Shown piece after piece: positions 8,403 through 16,371 of a DNA stretch of 64,000 nt. Positions within the stretch are counted from its first letter, which is position 1, and each line of letters opens with the position of its first letter. The translations under genes were made by a program, and so were the position numbers. A model generated the notes under the pieces. The model was not told the origin of the DNA, did not search any database, and was given only the letters and a program-made list of their open reading frames with translations. Source of the DNA: DATLGB01 sp963724135 (GTDB lineage: Bacteria > Actinomycetota > Thermoleophilia > Solirubrobacterales > Solirubrobacteraceae); NCBI GenBank assembly GCA_963724135.1, contig CAVRTA010000004.1, forward strand, positions 1 to 64,000, written 5' to 3'.

Positions 8403-8674
8403 CGAGGCAGCGGGCGGCCCGAGTCCCCGGCCCCCAGGCCGGAGCGCTCGGCGACCGACAGCAGTGCGACCGAGGCGATGACGGCGAAGACGAAGCCGAG
8501 GACGTTCAGCTCCATGATGTCGCCGGTGTTGATGAGGTTGGCGACGCTGCCGCCGATCACCGAGCCGACGACGCCGAGCACGAGGGTCCACAACAGGCCG
8601 ATCTTCTGGCGGCCGGGGAGGATGAGCCGCGCGAGCAGCCCGATGATGAGGCCCGCAACAATGAATCCGATCAT
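8399..8674 (-). CDS. GlsB/YeaQ/YmgE family membrane protein
   Basis: A 91-residue protein with three hydrophobic helices: MIGFIVAGLIIGLLARLILP, WTLVLGVVGSVIGGSVANLI and LGFVFAVIASVALL. The LARLILPGRQ and LGVVGSVIGG motifs are those of transglycosylase-associated (GlsB) proteins, a stress-linked family of small membrane proteins with no known enzymatic activity. The start ATG 8674 is chosen because it gives the conserved N-terminus; the open frame extends upstream through non-coding sequence. A large inverted repeat lies 59 bases upstream. Confidence 0.88.
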   Translation of the reverse strand: MIGFIVAGLIIGLLARLILPGRQKIGLLWTLVLGVVGSVIGGSVANLINTGDIMELNVLGFVFAVIASVALLSVAERSGLGAGDSGRPLPR

Positions 8675-8732
8675 GGGTGAGGGACTGCCCGTTCGGGGCG
8701 ATTTCCAGCCCTGAGCGCCGGCGGGGCCGCGA

Positions 8733-8798
8733 CCGGGGGTCGGCCACGGAACCCGGCTCCGCCGGGATTTTGGGGACGTTCCGTGGTCCGACCCCCGG
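8733..8798. repeat. long imperfect inverted repeat with GGGACGTTCC motif
   Basis: CCGGGGGTCGG and CCACGGAAC on the left pair with GTTCCGTGG and CCGACCCCCGG on the right, with one unpaired T. The loop contains a second hairpin (CCCGG ... CCGGG). A further palindrome, GCAACCCCGGTTGC, follows at about 8802. It lies between divergent genes, so it cannot terminate either one. Apart from this element, 8675-9015 holds nothing I can identify. Confidence 0.6.
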
Positions 8799-9015
8799 AT
8801 CGCAACCCCGGTTGCGGTCGTCTGTGTCGCCTGAGGGTCGATATAGCGACCGTTTAGCGACTCGCATCGCTCAGACCGGGCTTTTGCACTGAGGCAGGCG
8901 CGGTGGCCGGCCTCAGGCAAAGCGGCAACGCCGTCGCACGAGTCGCTGCGCTTTCCGACAATGGCGACGCGACCGCGGAGTTGGCTGCGCCACGAGCTGA
9001 AGTACGTTGCCGCGG

Positions 9016-9333
9016 ATGGACCGCTATTGCCTAATCGTGAGCTTCCGTGCCCATACAGGCCAGACGGATCTCCTTGCTGAAGTGCTCCTCGAGGCGGCAG
9101 ATGCGCAGCACGGCAACACCGACTGTGAGCTGTACATCATCAGTCGCTCCCCTGAAGACCCAGATCTCGTATGGGTCACCGAGATATGGAAGAGCGCTGA
9201 AGCCCACAGCGAATCGCTCGGCCGACCTGAGGCCCGCGCCCTCATCGAGCGAGCAAGGCCGCACCTCTCTGGCGTCGATACTCGCATCGAGCTGGCACCG
9301 CTCGGAGGCAAGGGGCTTCCTGAGAGCGTCTGA
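9016..9333 (+). CDS. antibiotic biosynthesis monooxygenase (ABM) family protein
   Basis: A 105-residue ABM/YgiN-like protein. It has the ferredoxin-like pattern of this family: YCLIVSFRAHTGQTDLL, then CELYIISRSPEDPDLVWVTE, IWKSAEAHSESL and HLSGVDTRIELAPLG. Members oxidise quinones or polyketides, or degrade haem, without cofactors, but the substrate cannot be told from sequence. ATG 9016 is chosen; an in-frame TTG at 9007 is possible. Codons are less GC-rich than in neighbours, which hints at transfer. It stands alone, 100 bases before a tRNA gene. Confidence 0.8.
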   Translation: MDRYCLIVSFRAHTGQTDLLAEVLLEAADAQHGNTDCELYIISRSPEDPDLVWVTEIWKSAEAHSESLGRPEARALIERARPHLSGVDTRIELAPLGGKGLPESV

Positions 9334-9433
9334 GGGCTTCCGGCGACGCCGTGTAGAAGCACGCGACGTCGCGCCGGCTGGCTACCAGGACGCTTGGCGG
9401 CGAGAGGTCTCAGATGCTCTGGAGCGAAACCAG

Positions 9434-9520
9434 CGGAGGGGGCGGGATTCGAACCCGCGAGACCCGTAAAGGCCTACCGGTTTTCAAGACCGGCGCATTC
9501 AACCGCTCTGCCACCCCTCC
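9434..9520 (-). tRNA. tRNA-Ser (UGA anticodon)
   Basis: On the minus strand the gene starts GGAGGGGTGGC and has the acceptor pairing GGAGGGG/CCCCTCC, an anticodon loop CTTGAAA with TGA, a long variable arm as expected for serine, and the T-arm GGGTTCGAATCCC. CCA is not encoded. Length is 87 bases. Confidence 0.93.
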
Positions 9521-9577
9521 GTGGCTCGACAGCGTAGATCTCGCCGGCGCTATCAGGAGCAGACTGCGCCGGTATTC

Positions 9578-9718
9578 GGGGTGAGATGCTCCGGAGCCGG
9601 TCGGGCCTCACCCCTCATCGCGCCGTCTGGCCACTCAACGGGAGCTGGCCCGGCGGCGAGCGGCGCGCGCAGCGGATGGCGGCCGACCCCGAACAGCGTG
9701 CCCAGGAACTGCAGCTAG
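9578..9718 (+). repeat. dispersed repeat, full-length copy B
   Basis: Aligns over its length with 5838-5979, including CTCATCGCGCCGTCTG, GAGCGGCGCGCGCAGCGGAT and CCCCGAACAGCGTGCCCAGG. An 8-bp hairpin (GGGGTGAG ... CTCACCCC, about 9579-9606) marks its left end. Its right end touches the stop codon of the YihY gene. The interval 9521-9714 contains no gene. Confidence 0.6.
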
Positions 9719-10653
9719 ACGTCCTCGTCGCGCTCGACGCGCGGGGCGGGACTGCCCGCGCGGCACGCTTCGAGCTGCGCGGCGAGGGCGAGTCCGAGGA
9801 AGAGCGCCACGGCCGACAGGAACGTCCACAGCAGGACTCCGATCGTCCCCGCGATCGGGCCGTAGGTGGCGCCGAAGCCGCCCACGACATCCAGGTACAG
9901 CAGCAGCACGCCCATGAACGCGAACCACAGGAGCGCCGAGGTGGCGGCTCCGAACGCGAGCCAGGTGAAGTCGGGCTGCCGGCGCCGCGGAGCGTGCTCG
10001 AACAGCAGCCCCACCGCGGCGACCGTCAGGGCGATGCCGAGCGGCCAGCGAGCCACCGCCCACACGTCGTCGAGGGTTTCGCCGAATCCGATCTGCTCGC
10101 GGATCACCGATCCTCCGACGAGCACGGCCGCCGAGAGCGTCGCCAGGGAGCCCGCCGTTGCGGCGAGGGCGGCGGCGGTGAGGTACTTGCGGACGAAGGG
10201 ACGGTCGCTCTCGGTGCCGTAGATCCGGTTGGCGCCGCGCTCGACCTGCGCCAGCGCGGCCGTGCCCGCGAGCATCGCCGCGATGCCGCCACCGGTGAGC
10301 GCGACCTCGCCACTCTCCTCGCGGGCGGCGCTCGTCCCCTGCTGCAGCGCGTCGGTGAAGATCGTGCCGGCGTCGCCCGGGACGACCTGGTGAATCGTCT
10401 CCCGCACCACGCCGGTGAACCCCTCGATACCCAGCGCGGCGGCGAGTCCCACGATCGCGATCATCGCCGGCAGCAGTGTCAGTGTCACCTGGAAGGCCAG
10501 CGCGCGCGAGTGACTGAAGCCATCGGCGGCTCGAAACCGAATCACCGCATCGACCAGCAGCCGCTTGCGGCCGGTTCGCCGCAGCGTCTCGAGCGCTTCG
10601 TCTGCCTCGAGGTCCTCGTGCCGCGTGACCGGTACGGGCGCAGCGGTCGTCAT
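9715..10653 (-). CDS. YihY/BrkB family inner-membrane protein
   Basis: A 312-residue membrane protein. A cytoplasmic N-terminus is followed by six predicted helices, among them LAFQVTLTLLPAMIAIVGLAAALG, ALTGGGIAAMLAGTAALAQVE, WPLGIALTVAAVGLLFEHAP and GTIGVLLWTFLSAVALFLGLALA. The SHSRALAFQVTLTLLP and YGPIAGTIGVLLWTFLS motifs identify the YihY/BrkB (former RNase BN) family. Its function is not settled; a transporter or lipid-related role is usual speculation. A DUF5995 gene lies 111 bases upstream on the same strand. Confidence 0.88.
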   Translation of the reverse strand: MTTAAPVPVTRHEDLEADEALETLRRTGRKRLLVDAVIRFRAADGFSHSRALAFQVTLTLLPAMIAIVGLAAALGIEGFTGVVRETIHQVVPGDAGTIFTDALQQGTSAAREESGEVALTGGGIAAMLAGTAALAQVERGANRIYGTESDRPFVRKYLTAAALAATAGSLATLSAAVLVGGSVIREQIGFGETLDDVWAVARWPLGIALTVAAVGLLFEHAPRRRQPDFTWLAFGAATSALLWFAFMGVLLLYLDVVGGFGATYGPIAGTIGVLLWTFLSAVALFLGLALAAQLEACRAGSPAPRVERDEDV

Positions 10654-10764
10654 GGGGTCTGGAACCGATTGCGGCTGATCGATTAATCGCGATCCTGTTC
10701 GGGGCGGCGAGTCGCTCGGAAACCATCCTCATGCAGGTCTGGCTCGGGAAGGGGCTAGTCAGCC

Positions 10765-11632
10765 CTAGGAGGAGGAGTGGCGGTCGGCTCGCCGTCTTTC
10801 GCAGTAGGCGTCGCGCGTCTCGCGGTAGCCGGGCCGGGTGCCGGCGAGGATCATGCTGCGCGGTGGTGTCGGCGGTCGCGTCGATCGAGGCGACGACCTG
10901 GTCGTACTCCGCCTGCGACCGGGCGTTGAGGAGGCGGACGGCGTTGCGCCAGGCGCCCTCGCGCCAGAGCTGGATCATCTGCAGCGTGGCGATGCGGTCG
11001 CTGCCGAGTGGCATCAGCATGAAGTACTCGAACTGCGGGTCGTAGTGCTCGGCGCCGTACTCCTCGAGCCCGCGGAAGACCGAGTCGTTGACGGCGTTGA
11101 CGGCGTCGTGGTCGGGCTTGCGCGATGCGCCGTCGCGAGTGCGCGTGCCCATCTCGGCGTAGATGAACGGCAGGTCGCGCTGGGTATGGGCGTTGGAGGC
11201 GAGCAGGACGTCCTGGGGCGCGCTGGTGTCGCCGTGGCGCATCGCGTCGTAGGCGAGCCGCCACGACTCGGGCACGGCGCGGCCGGCGGCGTGATCCTCG
11301 AAGTACTGGAAGTAGTGGTTGGAGAAGTCGGCGACGACGTACTCCATCCAGCGTGGGTACCTGAGGTCGCCGTTGCGGATCGCGCGCTTCAGGCCCTGGG
11401 TGATGCGCAGGTAGGACAGCGAGAACATCGCGCGGTGGTCGCAGGACGCGTCCAGCGCTCTCCACTGCCGGCGCAGGCGGCGCTCCAGCCCCGACACGCA
11501 GCGGATGCTCGCCTGGCGGCAGTGCTCGACCCCGTGGGCCTGCACGTGTGCAGGCGCCGGCGTGTCCGGCAGCAGCGCCTCCAGGTTCGGCGACGGGATC
11601 GCCGCCGCGAGCACGATGACTAGCTTGAGCAC
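10765..11632 (-). CDS. DUF5995 family exported protein, one frameshift
   Basis: About 288 residues with a signal segment (GTG start 11632, LKLVIVLAAAIPSPNLEALLP). The core has YPRWMEYVVADFSNHYFQYF, AHTQRDLPFIYAEMG, KPDHDAVNAVND and YFMLMPLGSDRI, as in actinobacterial DUF5995 proteins. The open frame runs on without a stop into the YihY gene, but one extra or missing base near 10862 restores the family's usual end (SMILAGTRPGYRETRDAYC) and a TAG at 10765. No activity is known; the conserved His and Asp residues could bind metal. Its 5' end overlaps that of the divergent peptidase gene. Confidence 0.75.
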
Positions 11633-13559
11633 GCTCGTGGCCGATTCGTACCCTCGCCGGAAGGCGCGCACGCGCAACTTCACGCTCGGCGCGCCGCGCA
11701 GCTTCTCGACCTCGCGCGACGGGAGCCGGGTCGTGTTCCTGCGCTCGCCGGCTCAGGACGATCCGCGGACGGCGCTGTGGGTGTACGACGTCGCTTCGGG
11801 CGAGGAGCGGCTCGTCGCGCGCGCGCCCGAGCGCGACCGCGCGACGCCGGAGGAGGCGGCGAGGCGCGAGCGCACGCGTGAGACCGCGACCGGGATCACC
11901 GCCTACGGCATCGACGACGCCGCCAGGGTCGCGGCGTTTGCGGTCGGCGGCGAGCTCTACCGGGCCGACCTCGACACGGTCGCGGTCGAGCGGCTCGACG
12001 CGCCCGGCGCCGTCTCCGACCCGCGGCCCGATCCGACGGGACGCCACATCGCCTACGTGACCGGCGGCGCGCTGCACGTGGACGGTCGCGAGCTGGTGGG
12101 CGAGCCCGGCGTCACCTGGGGCGTGGCGGAGTTCGTCGCCGCCGAGGAGATGGGCCGGCACTACGGCTACCGCTGGTCGCGCGACGGCCGGGCGCTGCTC
12201 GTCGCGCGCGTGGACGAGGACGCGGTCGAGCGGTGGTGGATTTCCGGCTCGATCGATCCGCGCACCCCGCCGCGCGCGGTGCGCTACCCGCGCGCCGGCA
12301 CGGACAACGCCGACGTCTCGCTGCACATCGTCACGCTCGACGGCGACAGGCGAGCGGTGGCGCTGCCCGAGCCCTACCTCACCCGCTTCCACTGGGACGC
12401 TCACGGCCCCCTCGCCGTCGTTCAGTCGCGCGACCAGAGGCGGCTCGTCACGATCGCCGCGGACACCGGTGACATCCTCGCCGAGCAGACCGACCCCGCC
12501 TGGGTGGAGCTGGTCCCCGGCGTTCCCGCGCGCCTCGACGACGGACGGCTCGTCACCGTCGACCACGAGGTGCTCAAGGTCGACGGGGAACCCTTCGCCA
12601 CCGGTGTCCGCTCCGTCAGCGTCGGCGCCGATCTCGTGTACGTGGCCAGCGAGGACCCGACGGAGACCCACGTGTACCGGTGGGGCGAGCGGCTCACCAG
12701 CGGCGCGGGAGTGCACACCTACAGCGAGGGCGTGGTGGGCGCGCGCTCGCTGGGCGAACACGGAGCGCGCTGGACCTATCGCGGCCACCGGTTCACCTCG
12801 CACGTGGCCGCTCCCGCCCACCTGCCCGACGTGACGCTGATCGACGGCGTCGCGGTGCTCCTCCCGCGCGGCCACGACGGCACGAAGCTCCCGGTGCTGC
12901 TGAGCCCCTACGGCGGCCCGCACCACCAGCGGGTCATGAAGTCGTCGGCGCTCTTCTACGACGCGCAGTGGTTCGCCGACCAGGGCTTCGCGGTGGTGGT
13001 GGCCGACGGCCGCGGCACGCCCGGCCGCGGGCGGGCGTTCACGACCGCGGTGCACGGCGACCTCGCCACCGCCCCGCTCACCGACCAGATCGACGCGCTC
13101 CACGCGGCCGCGGAGCGCGTGCCCGAACTCGACCTCGACCGGGTCGCGATCCGCGGCTGGAGCTTCGGCGGCTGGCTCGCGGCGGTCGCCGTGCTGCGGC
13201 GCCCCGACGTTTTTCATGCCGCCATCGCGGGCGCGCCGGTCACCGACTGGGGCCTCTACGACACCCACTACACGGAGCGCTACCTCGAGCCGCCCTTCGA
13301 CTCGCTGATCCCCGAGGCGGCCAGCCTGCAGCGGCCGCTGCTGCTCATCCACGGCCTCGCCGACGACAACGTCGTGGCCGCGCACAGCCTCCAGCTCTCA
13401 GAGGCCCTGACCCAAGCCGGCCGGCCCCACACCTTCCTGCCGCTCCCGGGCATCACGCACATGACCACGCGCGAGGACGTCGCCGAGAACCTGCTGCTGC
13501 TGCAGGTCGACTTCCTCAGGCGTGCGCTGGGCGCTCGCCCGGACCCGGGACGTTCCTGA
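11616..13559 (+). CDS. prolyl oligopeptidase family (S9/DPP-IV-like) peptidase
   Basis: A 647-residue serine peptidase with an N-terminal beta-propeller and a C-terminal alpha/beta-hydrolase. The start region carries RTRNFTLGAPRSFSTSRDG, typical of DPP-IV-like enzymes. The hydrolase part has LLSPYGGPHHQRV (oxyanion region), VVVADGRGTPGRG, the nucleophile RGWSFGGWLAA, HGLADDNVVAAHS with the Asp, and PLPGITHMTT with the His, so the triad is complete. No signal peptide is visible. ATG 11616 would overlap the divergent DUF5995 start by 17 bases; GTG 11637 would avoid this. Confidence 0.92.
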   Translation: MTSLSTLVADSYPRRKARTRNFTLGAPRSFSTSRDGSRVVFLRSPAQDDPRTALWVYDVASGEERLVARAPERDRATPEEAARRERTRETATGITAYGIDDAARVAAFAVGGELYRADLDTVAVERLDAPGAVSDPRPDPTGRHIAYVTGGALHVDGRELVGEPGVTWGVAEFVAAEEMGRHYGYRWSRDGRALLVARVDEDAVERWWISGSIDPRTPPRAVRYPRAGTDNADVSLHIVTLDGDRRAVALPEPYLTRFHWDAHGPLAVVQSRDQRRLVTIAADTGDILAEQTDPAWVELVPGVPARLDDGRLVTVDHEVLKVDGEPFATGVRSVSVGADLVYVASEDPTETHVYRWGERLTSGAGVHTYSEGVVGARSLGEHGARWTYRGHRFTSHVAAPAHLPDVTLIDGVAVLLPRGHDGTKLPVLLSPYGGPHHQRVMKSSALFYDAQWFADQGFAVVVADGRGTPGRGRAFTTAVHGDLATAPLTDQIDALHAAAERVPELDLDRVAIRGWSFGGWLAAVAVLRRPDVFHAAIAGAPVTDWGLYDTHYTERYLEPPFDSLIPEAASLQRPLLLIHGLADDNVVAAHSLQLSEALTQAGRPHTFLPLPGITHMTTREDVAENLLLLQVDFLRRALGARPDPGRS

Positions 13560-14267
13560 AGCGGAACGGCCCCGGTTCGCGCCAGGGCTGCACGAACCAG
13601 CACTCGCCGTTGACTGACTCGTCGGCGAACAGCCGCACGACCGTCGCGGCGACCGTCTCCGGCAGGGATGATGTCGAAGCCCGCCTCGACCAGCGCGTCA
13701 CGGGTCGTCTCGATGATCTGCGTCTCGGCGAAGCCCGGGCAGACGGCGTTCAGCCGCACGCCGTCGAGCGCGAACACCGGCCCCAGCGAGCGCGTCAGCC
13801 CGACGACGGCGTGCTTGTTGGCCGAGTAGACCGGGTCCATCGGCATCCCCAGCAGGCCGGCCAGCGATGCAGTCGCGACGATCGCGCCGCCGCGCTGCTT
13901 CATCGCCACGTACGCGCAGTGGGCGCCGTAGGCGACGCCGTCGAAGTTGACCGCCATCGCGCGCCGGAACAGCTCCGCGGAGAAGTCCTCGCCCAGCCCG
14001 CAGCCGGTGGTCACGCCGGCGTTGAGGAAGGCGTAGTCGAGCCGGCCGCACTCCGACAGGCAGAAGCCGACCGCCTCCCGGTTGGCCTCCAGCGAGCGCA
14101 CGTCGCACTCGACGAAGCGCCCGCCGACCTCCTCGGCCACCGCCTCGCCGGCCTCGACCTGCACGTCGGCGACGACGACCTCGACGCCCGCCTCCGCCAG
14201 CGCGAACGCCGTCGCGCGCCCCAGCCCCGACGCCCCACCCGTGATCCAGCGCGACCTTGTCGCGCAT
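13516..14267 (-). CDS. short-chain dehydrogenase/reductase, two frameshifts
   Basis: Rossmann-fold oxidoreductase. After removing one extra base near 14244 the N-terminus reads MRDKVALITGGASGLGRATA, with the TGxxxGxG cofactor motif. The middle is intact: CGRLDYAFLNAGVTT, ATASLAGLLGMPMDPVYSANKH with the active-site Tyr and Lys, and LNAVCPGFAET. A second indel near 13668 moves the end into the frame ETVAATVVRLFADESVNGEC and stop at 13516. The NADP/NAD and substrate preferences are unknown. Its 3' end overlaps the peptidase gene by 44 bases and contains a hairpin. Confidence 0.8.
13545..13575. terminator. hairpin at the convergent peptidase/SDR ends
   Basis: CCGGGACGTTCC pairs with GGAACGGCCCCGG around TGAAGC, with one mismatch. 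It spans the stop of the peptidase gene and lies within the last codons of the SDR. No T-run follows. It carries the same GGGACGTTC motif as the elements at 8733, 27161 and 28060. Confidence 0.45.
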
Positions 14268-14322
14268 GGTGGAGGTGTCGGTGGGGGAAGCGAAGACCTC
14301 GTGTCATGAGTACGATCGTCTC

Positions 14323-15101
14323 ATGGAAGCGGAGGACCGGGACCTGCTGGCCTCCGCACCGGCGCTCGTGCGCCTCGCGGTCACCGCGTACCTGCGCGCG
14401 CTCGGCTGGACCGCCGGCACCTCCGTGAGGGCCCTGCGCGCGATCCTCAGCGGAGAGGCGGTCGACGCGCTCACCGGTGAGGCGCGCGAGCAGCTCAAGC
14501 GCCTGCTCGGGGTGTCGGATCTGGAGCGGCGGATGAAGGCGCTGCCCGAGCCCGGCGCCGAGCGCAACGGCGACCACCGAGCCCAGCTCAAGGAGCGCGG
14601 CGCAGAGCTGCTCGCTCGCAGTGCCGCCGTCGAGGAGGGCGAGGAGGCCCATCCCGCCTACGAGCGCATCCTCACCAGCCTCGCCCCCGACGAGGCGCGC
14701 ATCCTGCGCCTGATGGCGATCGAGGGCGCGCGCGCGAGCGTCGACGTCCGCACCTGGCGCCCGCTCGACGTCGGCTCGGAGCTCGTCGAGCCGGGCATCA
14801 GCATGATCGGCCAGGAGGCGGGCGTGCAGAGCCGCGACCGCGTCGCCGCGTACCTGAACAACCTCCATCGCCTGGGGTTGGTCTGGTTCAGCCGCGAGCC
14901 GCTCGACGACCTGTCAGCGCCTACCAGGTGCTCGAGGCCCAGCCCGAGGTCACCAAGGCGATGGACCGGGCCGGCCGCGGCCGCACGATCCGCCGCTCCG
15001 TCCACCTCACGCCGTTCGGCCGCGACTTCTGCGAGGTCTGCCTGCCGCTCGACACCGCCGGCTTCCTCGCGCTCAAGGACGAGCTCGCGCACCAGCAAGC
15101 G
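14323..15101 (+). CDS. Abi-alpha (DUF4393-like) protein, frame-disrupted; 3' end unclear
   Basis: About 250 residues. The family region is YERILTSLAPDEARILRLMA, then RTWRPLDVGS, a conserved helix with RVAAYLNNLHRLGLVWFSRE, and LTPFGRDFCEVCLPLD. This pattern is that of Abi-alpha (PF14337-type) proteins, a family named from abortive-infection context but mostly untested. ATG 14323 is chosen. Near 14918 the frame moves by one, an indel. No stop codon separates it from the DUF445 protein that follows, so it is either fused to it or ends near 15068 with the stop lost to another error. Confidence 0.65.
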
Positions 15102-16371
15102 GTGATCAAGGACCTCACCATCCCGGTCTTCACCGGGATCATCGGCTACGTCACGAACTGGACGGGCATCTGGATGCTGTTCAACCCGCTCGAGTTCAAG
15201 GGCTTCAAGCTGCCGGGCCTCGCGTACGTGGCCAAGCTGATGCCGCGCAAGGTGCAGCAGATCCCCGGAGTGATGCACGGCGGCGTCGGCTGGCAGGGGA
15301 TCATCCCCAGCCGCGCCGCCAAGATGGGCTCGATCTCGGTCGACAAGACGATCGCCAAGATCGGGACGCGCCAGCGACTTCTACGAGGCGCTCGAGCCCG
15401 AGCGGGTCGCCGAGCACGTCCTGCGAGACCTCGCGCGAGGACATCCGCGAGCTCGTCGAGAGCTCGCTGATCGAGCAGAACCCCCAGCTGTGGGCCGACC
15501 TCCCGCCGCAGGTGCGCGAGGCGGTCCACGAGCGCGTGCAGGAGCAGCTGCCCGAGATCGTCCGCGACGTCGTCGTCGATCGGATCGGCGAGAACATCGA
15601 CCAGCTGCTCGACGTCAAGCTGATGGTCATCCGCCACATCGAGCGGCGGCCCGAGCTCGCCAACCGCATGTTCCGCGAGGTCGGCGAGAAGGAGCTGCGC
15701 TTCATCATCAACTTCGGCTTCTTCTTCGGCTTCGCCTGCGGGATCCCGGTCGATGTTCGTCGACGCACTGCGCTGCCGTACTGGTGGGTGCTGCCGGTGC
15801 TCGGCACGGTCGTCGGCTGGGTGACGAACTGGCTCGCGATCGCGATGATCTTCGAGCCCAACGAGCCGCGCCGCTTCCTCGGCCGGACGTGGCAGGGGCT
15901 GTTCCTCAAGCGGCGCGACCACGCCGCCGAGGTGTACGCGCAGATCGTCGCCGGCGAGATCGTCACCGCCGACAACCTGGGCGAGGAGCTGATGCACGGG
16001 CCGAGCTCGGACCGCACCCGCGCGCTGATCGAGAGCGCCCTGCGCCCCGCGATCGACCGCGCCTCCGGACAGCTGCAGCCGCTCGTGCGCGTCGCCGTGG
16101 GAGCGCGCGAGTACGACGCGATCAAGGAGAACCTCGCCCGCGGCGGGGTCGACTACACGCTGACCCCGCTGCAGCGACCCCGACTTCAACCGCGATCAGT
16201 CCAAGAAGCTGCGCGCGCTGATGACCGAGCGCATGAAGCGAGCTCTCGAACCCCGACTTCGCCGAGATGCTGCGCTCCGGCATGCGCGAGGACGAGTGGC
16301 TGCTGATCCTCCACGGCGCGGTGCTCGGCTTCGGCGCGGGTCTAGTCCACCTGGCGATCTTCGGCGTCTAG
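15102..16371 (+). CDS. DUF445 family membrane protein, several frameshifts
   Basis: About 420 residues after repair. It opens VIKDLTIPVFTGIIGYVTNW, the DUF445 N-terminal membrane segment, and later has a second one, LPYWWVLPVLGTVVGWVTNW. Between them lies a long helical region with many Glu and Arg (EDIRELVESSLIEQ, DLPPQVREAVHERVQEQLPE). It ends GAVLGFGAGLVHLAIFGV, a last helix. The halves of DUF445 proteins are homologous, as seen here. Indels sit near 15370, 15422, 15755, 16176 and 16243. GTG 15102 is the first start after the Abi-alpha part. The 3' end overlaps the convergent GGDEF/HD-GYP gene by 30 bases. Confidence 0.75.

Noticed and set aside
10851..13385. An 844-codon open frame on the minus strand opposite the S9 peptidase
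   Set aside because: It mirrors the peptidase gene codon by codon and has no recognisable domain.
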